A stretch of 9,055 nucleotides of DNA from contig DKDS01000049.1 of NCBI GenBank assembly GCA_002451855.1, positions 1 through 9,055 on the forward strand, read 5' to 3'. A model generated the notes under the pieces. The model worked only from the letters and a program-made list of their open reading frames with translations, was not told the origin of the DNA and did not search any database. This DNA comes from Ruminococcaceae bacterium UBA6842 (GTDB taxonomy: Bacteria; Bacillota; Clostridia; Oscillospirales; Acutalibacteraceae). Position numbers and translations under genes: made by a program. Below, piece by piece: positions 5,635 to 9,055 of the stretch (its first letter is position 1; each line of letters starts with the position of its first letter).

Positions 5635-6174
5635 TCAGTTTGCGAGGGTTACTGTTACCGTACCGATTTTCGTGCTTGTGGTTTTTTCGGAGGAAAGCGC
5701 ACCTTTTAAGCCGAGGGTCACGCTGCCCGAAGGCGCATTTGAAAGCTCGGTGTTTACGGCGCTGTCAAGCTTCAGTGATGAATTATCGGAAAAAGTGCCG
5801 GTAATTCCGTTATATGCTTCATCGGATTCATATTTGAAATTTACGGTCACATCGGCATTGGAATGATTTGTAACCTTAATTTTGTCCGCGCCTGCCGCAC
5901 AGCTCCATTTGGCTTCCTCGGCACCGTCGTATTTGTGATTGTCGGGGTTCCATGTACCAACCGATGCGTCTGTATAAGTAAATTCCATACTGCCCCAGGC
6001 AATGTCTACACTGTAAACCGTTGCGGCAGAACCGCCCGCAACATAAGTGCCCTTAACCTCGGCAGAGCCGCTATTTCCTATTTTATTGATATTATCGGTA
6101 TTATCCGCAAAGGCGGTTACAGACGCCATAGAAAGCAGTGCCAAAGTGAGAATAACTGCAAATATTTTTTTCAT
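5635..6174 (-). CDS. Small secreted protein with WG-x-MEFTY domain (paralogue of 6201-6728)
   Basis: A 179-residue secreted protein. Residues 1-23 form a signal peptide (MKKIFAVILT..., cut after AFA). The rest is one beta-rich domain: VYSVDIAWGSMEFTY (53-67), WNPDNHKY (75-82), a third Trp at 90, IKVTNHSNADVTVNFKY (99-115) and a final strand IGTVTVTLAN. The same motif order occurs in the neighbour at 6201-6728 and in the last 110 residues of the large Ig-repeat protein. No anchor, lipobox or sorting signal is present, so it must be held by another protein or released. The start is ATG 6174 with AAAGGA ten bases upstream, 26 bases after its paralogue. A strong inverted repeat follows its stop. 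I know no biochemical function for this domain. A structural surface subunit or ligand-binding module is inference. Confidence 0.82.
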   Translation of the reverse strand: MKKIFAVILTLALLSMASVTAFADNTDNINKIGNSGSAEVKGTYVAGGSAATVYSVDIAWGSMEFTYTDASVGTWNPDNHKYDGAEEAKWSCAAGADKIKVTNHSNADVTVNFKYESDEAYNGITGTFSDNSSLKLDSAVNTELSNAPSGSVTLGLKGALSSEKTTSTKIGTVTVTLAN

Positions 6175-6200
6175 TTTTCTTCGTTCCTTTCCGATACAAA

Positions 6201-6728
6201 TTAACTAAGGGAAACCGTAACAGAGCCGACCTTTGTAAATTCGGCAGCAGTGTCTGCGAGGGTGCCGGAAAGCGTTAATTCGGAGCTTACGCTGTCGGCG
6301 CCGTCGGGATTGCCCACTATACCGGCCGTGAGTGTGTGAGACGTCACACTGAATGTGCCTGTTACACTGTCATAGCCCTCGGTGGCTGCATAGGCGAAGT
6401 CGGCTGTTACATCCTTATTGGAATGGTTTACGACGGTAACACTGTTGCCGTCCGCAGTCCAGCTTGCAGAGGTATTGTCGGTATACTTATGGGTCACGGG
6501 GTCCCAATCGCGTGTGCCTGCGGCGGAATAGGTGAACTCCATTTTGCCCCATGTCACATCCACGCTGTATACATCAGGAGTGGTTGTTCCGCCCGCAAAC
6601 TTAGCCTTGACATCGATACTCTTGCTGCCGGGTATACCGGACACGGTTTCCGCCGATGCCAGAACCGCCTGTGCGGCTATAAGCGCAATCACCAGTGCCG
6701 AGGCGGCAAATTTCTTCAGTTTCTTCAT
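6201..6728 (-). CDS. Small secreted protein with WG-x-MEFTY domain (paralogue of 5635-6174)
   Basis: A 175-residue secreted protein, sister of the next gene. A signal peptide covers about 1-26 (MKKLKKFAAS..., cut near ASA). It is followed by a short strand region (DVKAKFAGG) and the domain VYSVDVTWGKMEFTY (53-67), WDPVTHKY (75-82), Trp90, VTVVNHSNKDVTADFAY (97-113), TGTFS and the closing strand VGSVTVSLS. Signature motifs and spacing match the sister protein almost exactly, so the pair arose by tandem duplication. The insertions near 130-165 differ. There is no membrane anchor or sorting motif. The start is ATG 6728 behind AGGAGG at eight bases, one of the strongest ribosome binding sites in the run, which suggests high output. 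Function is unknown; a structural surface subunit is inferred from abundance signals and shared domain. Confidence 0.82.
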   Translation of the reverse strand: MKKLKKFAASALVIALIAAQAVLASAETVSGIPGSKSIDVKAKFAGGTTTPDVYSVDVTWGKMEFTYSAAGTRDWDPVTHKYTDNTSASWTADGNSVTVVNHSNKDVTADFAYAATEGYDSVTGTFSVTSHTLTAGIVGNPDGADSVSSELTLSGTLADTAAEFTKVGSVTVSLS

Positions 6729-6801
6729 TAATAATTCCTCCTATATTTTGCTGTTTTGAATTTATATATATATTTCACGCCATTAATAGGCGAAAAAAGC
6801 A
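6729..6801 (-). other. AT-rich gap between membrane protein and first WG-domain gene
   Basis: This 73-base gap holds a small hairpin CGCC-TATTAAT-GGCG (6778-6792), a TATATATATA run (6763-6772) and the AGGAGG site of the next gene. An internal promoter is possible because TATATA lies at a suitable distance upstream of the gene, but no convincing -35 box was found. Confidence 0.3.
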
Positions 6802-7338
6802 TTATTCCGTCACCGTTACGGTCACGGGAATTTCGGTATTAAGCATAGCTTTTTCTCCGCTTGTGCGGTCATAATAAAGTACGACGAATTTTCCGTTATA
6901 CCCTCCCGCGGTAAGCCGCTTTTCGGCGCCGTCCAAAAGACCCAAAGAGGAAACCCTGTTACCCGGCTCCAGTCTGCCCGATTGCAGGACAACGACATCG
7001 TCTATTGCAAGCTGAAGCACCATATCCTGATTGGATTTCGTAGGATTGGCAAACATAAGCGCCGCATTTTTATCCGAAAGACTTATAGTGACCTCTTTTG
7101 CATAGGTAAGACCCACCGCTCCGCCGCCCTCCGGCTGTGAGAGCTTTTCATCCCCATCGTCACCGATAGGCTCGGCGTTTTCCTCGATCTGCCGCGGCGC
7201 ATAGTCGGGAGCAAGGACGGGGGTGCTGTCCCTGAACCATATTGCCCAGACGCTTACTGCCACGGCGGTAACCGTAATAAGCAGCAAAAGCAAAATAAGC
7301 AGATACTTCTTTTTATTTTCTTTTTTGTTCCCGTCCAT
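6802..7338 (-). CDS. Small membrane-anchored protein of an unassigned clostridial family
   Basis: A 178-residue protein. A lysine-rich head (MDGNKKENKKK) precedes one membrane segment (12-34). An acidic, Pro-rich linker follows, including LAPDYAPRQIEENAEPIGDD (42-61) and SQPEGGGAVGLTY (67-79). The outer beta domain reads KEVTISLSDKNAALMFANPTKSNQDMVLQL (81-110), GRLEPGNRV (121-129), YNGKFVVLYYDRTSGEKAMLNTEIPVTVTV (147-176). The linker and domain motifs are those of a widespread clostridial family without known function. The frame can begin at TTG 7344, which overlaps the TGA of the upstream gene. ATG 7338 has GGAG about ten bases before it and is preferred. The upstream gene ends at 7341, so the two are coupled. 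It is a diverged relative of the 5016-5501 protein. A likely role is to hold or assemble the secreted subunits at the membrane. Confidence 0.82.
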   Translation of the reverse strand: MDGNKKENKKKYLLILLLLLITVTAVAVSVWAIWFRDSTPVLAPDYAPRQIEENAEPIGDDGDEKLSQPEGGGAVGLTYAKEVTISLSDKNAALMFANPTKSNQDMVLQLAIDDVVVLQSGRLEPGNRVSSLGLLDGAEKRLTAGGYNGKFVVLYYDRTSGEKAMLNTEIPVTVTVTE

Positions 7339-7340
7339 AC

Positions 7341-9055
7341 TCAATCATCTCCAATCATTACGGTTGCCGTTCCGATTATCTTTTTGCTCATTGTCTCGCT
7401 TGGTTTTCCGTTCAAAGTCAACCATACAGAAGCACTGTCGCCGGCACTAAGGATAGCTTCGGTTGAGCCGCTGAATATGCCTGACACCGCGGTGTCTGCC
7501 TGCGTGTAGTCATAGGATACGCTGACATTAGCTTCGCCGCTGTTTCGGACGGTAATTTTGTTTCCGTCCGTTTCGTTCGGTTTCCAGCCGACGCCCTCAT
7601 AGGTATGTGTTGCCGAATTCCATATCCCGTCCGAATAGGTAAACTCCATATCGCCCCAAGCTATATCCACACTGACGATTTCAACATGAACCGTCTTAAT
7701 GCTCGTAGTGCAAAGTCCCGCATTATCTGTGGCTGTTACGGTAATCTCGTTATCTCCCGCAGGGAGATTTTTGACAGTAAAGGCGATGTTGGCTTGCTCG
7801 TTCACATTGGGCACCGAATTTTCTGTGCCGTCACCTATCTTATATGTCACCGAAGCAAGCTTAGATGTGCCGTCCGCAGCCGTCACGGTCATTCCCGCGG
7901 CGGCGGAATAATCGCCGAAGCTGACAGTTGGTGCTGTCTTGTCTATTTGAACAAGCTTAAAGCCCTCGGTTTTGTTGGCTTCTCTGTTTATATTGATATC
8001 GTCATCGCCGGCATTATCGTAAATCTTGTAATAGACGTACCACTCACCTTCATCGCTTACGGTAATCGTATCTCCGGTAAGCTTTGTCAGTCCATCGGTC
8101 GGAACTTCCTTCTTATCAACAATCTTATACCATTTTTCACCGACGCCGCTCTGACTGTCGCTTGCGGTTATTGTAACGGTCTGATTATCCTTTGACCAAC
8201 TGTTTGAACCGTTCACGGTTACGGTCGGCGGGGTGAAGTCCAGCTTATCGACCTTAATTGCAGCGGTGTTTTCTCCGCCGTAATCAAGATCGCGGACAGT
8301 CACCGTATAATCGCCGTTCTGCCTTGCCCAGACCTCGCCGCTTGAATTTTTGCTTGTTTTTCCGTCCGGTAAAATAACCTCATAATTCTTTCCGCTGTAA
8401 TCGGAAAGCTCCCATTCAAGAGTTGCCGTATCATTTGTCCATTTTGTCGGCGCGCCCGTAATGGTAATTGTCGGCGTGTTAGTATCAACCGCCGTTTGCG
8501 AAATCACCGTATAAGACGATGAATAAGCTGTGCAAGTATGATTAAGCTTATCGGTGACCTTGATATGCAGGTATTTTGCGGTCGGCGTACTTTCGCTTGC
8601 CGTATAAGTAACGGTTGTCGCATTTTTTCCAAGCGTAGTCCATGAAGTCGGCGTTGCGCTGCTTCCCGTCCAGCTGTACTGCACGGTATTCACGCCCGAG
8701 CCTGCGTCGGCATAGGTTATCGGCAACACGAGCTTTGTGTAAACACCGCTTTTAGGCGATTCGACAGAAGCGCTTGTCAGCTCGCCTATGGAAGCTGTGG
8801 GATTTTCCCGATCAATCCTCTCAACCAAAACGGTCTTAGTGATTGTAATGTCGCCCGCCGTCAGTGAAAATGTATAATAGCCGTTTTCTGTGACCGAACG
8901 GCTTAATGAATAGTTGGTTGCATTTGAGGTTAGCGTTGTCCACGAGGTCGCGTCCGACTTGCGGTATTTAAGCGTTCCCCCGCCCTTTGCCGCAATGCTT
9001 ATGCTCCTGCTTACAGCCCAGTTCGTATTATCTGTCTTAACCTCCAGCGTAGGCG
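7341..9055 (-). CDS. Large extracellular protein with Ig-like repeats and C-terminal WG-x-MEFTY domain (partial)
   Basis: The C-terminal 570 residues of a larger protein; the frame is open to the window edge with no stop, and the N-terminus is missing. A TTG at 8828 is internal and not the start. About five Ig-like beta-sandwich repeats of 75-105 residues are visible. Three have clear starts, with TNTPTITITG, FTPPTVTVNG and TAPTVSFGD beginning near 8486, 8237 and 7937. Two repeats carry SWTTL, and others carry TITASDSQSGVG and TVTATDNAG, as in bacterial Ig-like surface proteins. From about 7676 to the end comes VSVDIAWGDMEFTY, WNSATHTY and ITVRNSGEANVSVSYDY, the domain that also forms the two small secreted proteins. 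The C-terminus (TATVMIGDD) has no sortase signal or membrane segment. It is the first visible gene of the run and overlaps the next gene's start region. Confidence 0.85.
   Translation of the reverse strand, partial: PTLEVKTDNTNWAVSRSISIAAKGGGTLKYRKSDATSWTTLTSNATNYSLSRSVTENGYYTFSLTAGDITITKTVLVERIDRENPTASIGELTSASVESPKSGVYTKLVLPITYADAGSGVNTVQYSWTGSSATPTSWTTLGKNATTVTYTASESTPTAKYLHIKVTDKLNHTCTAYSSSYTVISQTAVDTNTPTITITGAPTKWTNDTATLEWELSDYSGKNYEVILPDGKTSKNSSGEVWARQNGDYTVTVRDLDYGGENTAAIKVDKLDFTPPTVTVNGSNSWSKDNQTVTITASDSQSGVGEKWYKIVDKKEVPTDGLTKLTGDTITVSDEGEWYVYYKIYDNAGDDDININREANKTEGFKLVQIDKTAPTVSFGDYSAAAGMTVTAADGTSKLASVTYKIGDGTENSVPNVNEQANIAFTVKNLPAGDNEITVTATDNAGLCTTSIKTVHVEIVSVDIAWGDMEFTYSDGIWNSATHTYEGVGWKPNETDGNKITVRNSGEANVSVSYDYTQADTAVSGIFSGSTEAILSAGDSASVWLTLNGKPSETMSKKIIGTATVMIGDD
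7639..7676 (-). repeat. DNA-level trace of the shared domain start
   Basis: The segment coding for SVDIAWGDMEFTY is still clearly similar at DNA level to 5978-6015 and 6532-6569, the same codons in the two small secreted genes. All three carry the core TGGGGC on the coding strand. Conservation at DNA level suggests fairly recent duplication or strong codon constraint. Confidence 0.55.

Noticed and set aside
5635..7676. WxL wall-binding domain in the small secreted proteins
   Set aside because: No Trp-x-Leu motif pair is present. The conserved tryptophans sit in WG-x-M and W-x3-H-x-Y contexts, so only the cluster layout is similar.
7605..8195. A 196-codon plus-strand open frame, and similar long plus-strand frames at 5863-6204, 6336-6731 and 1048-1443
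   Set aside because: Each lies opposite a minus-strand gene with clear domains or signal peptide, and none shows a recognisable motif. They are antisense shadows.
8826..8828. TTG as the start of the large Ig-repeat protein
   Set aside because: The frame continues open to the window edge with Ig-like sequence, and no ribosome binding site precedes the TTG.

Overview
The window looks like chromosome of an anaerobic Gram-positive gut-type member of the Clostridia. The reasons are the AT-rich spacers with strong AGGAGG-type ribosome binding sites, a sortase-type anchor, a regulator carrying a desulfoferrodoxin module, and gene families typical of Clostridia. Genus and species cannot be told from the sequence. 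Every convincing gene is on the minus strand, so transcription runs from high to low coordinates. No rRNA, tRNA, CRISPR array or insertion sequence was seen, and no gene-free stretch exceeds 300 bases.

Right part, 9055 to 4331: a co-directional run of six genes for exported or membrane-anchored proteins, entered in the middle of its first visible gene. In order of transcription: the C-terminal 570 residues of a large protein of Ig-like repeats; a small single-pass membrane protein; two paralogous small secreted proteins; a second small membrane protein related to the first; and a secreted protein with an SPKTG sortase-type anchor. The large protein ends in the same domain that makes up most of the two small secreted proteins (signature VD-x2-WG-x-MEFTY). 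The set looks like one cell-surface assembly with shared modules. In layout it resembles the WxL/csc surface clusters of Lactobacillales, but no WxL motif is present. This is the most interesting part of the window.

Middle part, 4330 to 2439: a LysE-type amino-acid exporter with its own strong promoter and a hairpin-rich leader, then a cytidine-deaminase-like gene followed closely by a GNAT acetyltransferase. A near-identical 22-23 bp element, able to fold as TTTCC...GGAAA, lies in the leaders of both lysE and the deaminase gene.

Left part, 2438 to 1: pnuC (nicotinamide riboside transport) with a clear promoter and a three-hairpin leader; a two-gene unit of an XRE regulator fused to a degenerate desulfoferrodoxin module and a ProXp-ala-type Ala-tRNA(Pro) deacylase, closed by a terminator hairpin; then the N-terminal catalytic part of a serine resolvase that runs off the window edge and hints at a mobile or invertible element beyond it.

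Several automatic first starts are TTG codons with no usable ribosome binding site. Starts were moved inward for the XRE regulator, PnuC, the GNAT protein, LysE and both small membrane proteins, as explained in each entry.
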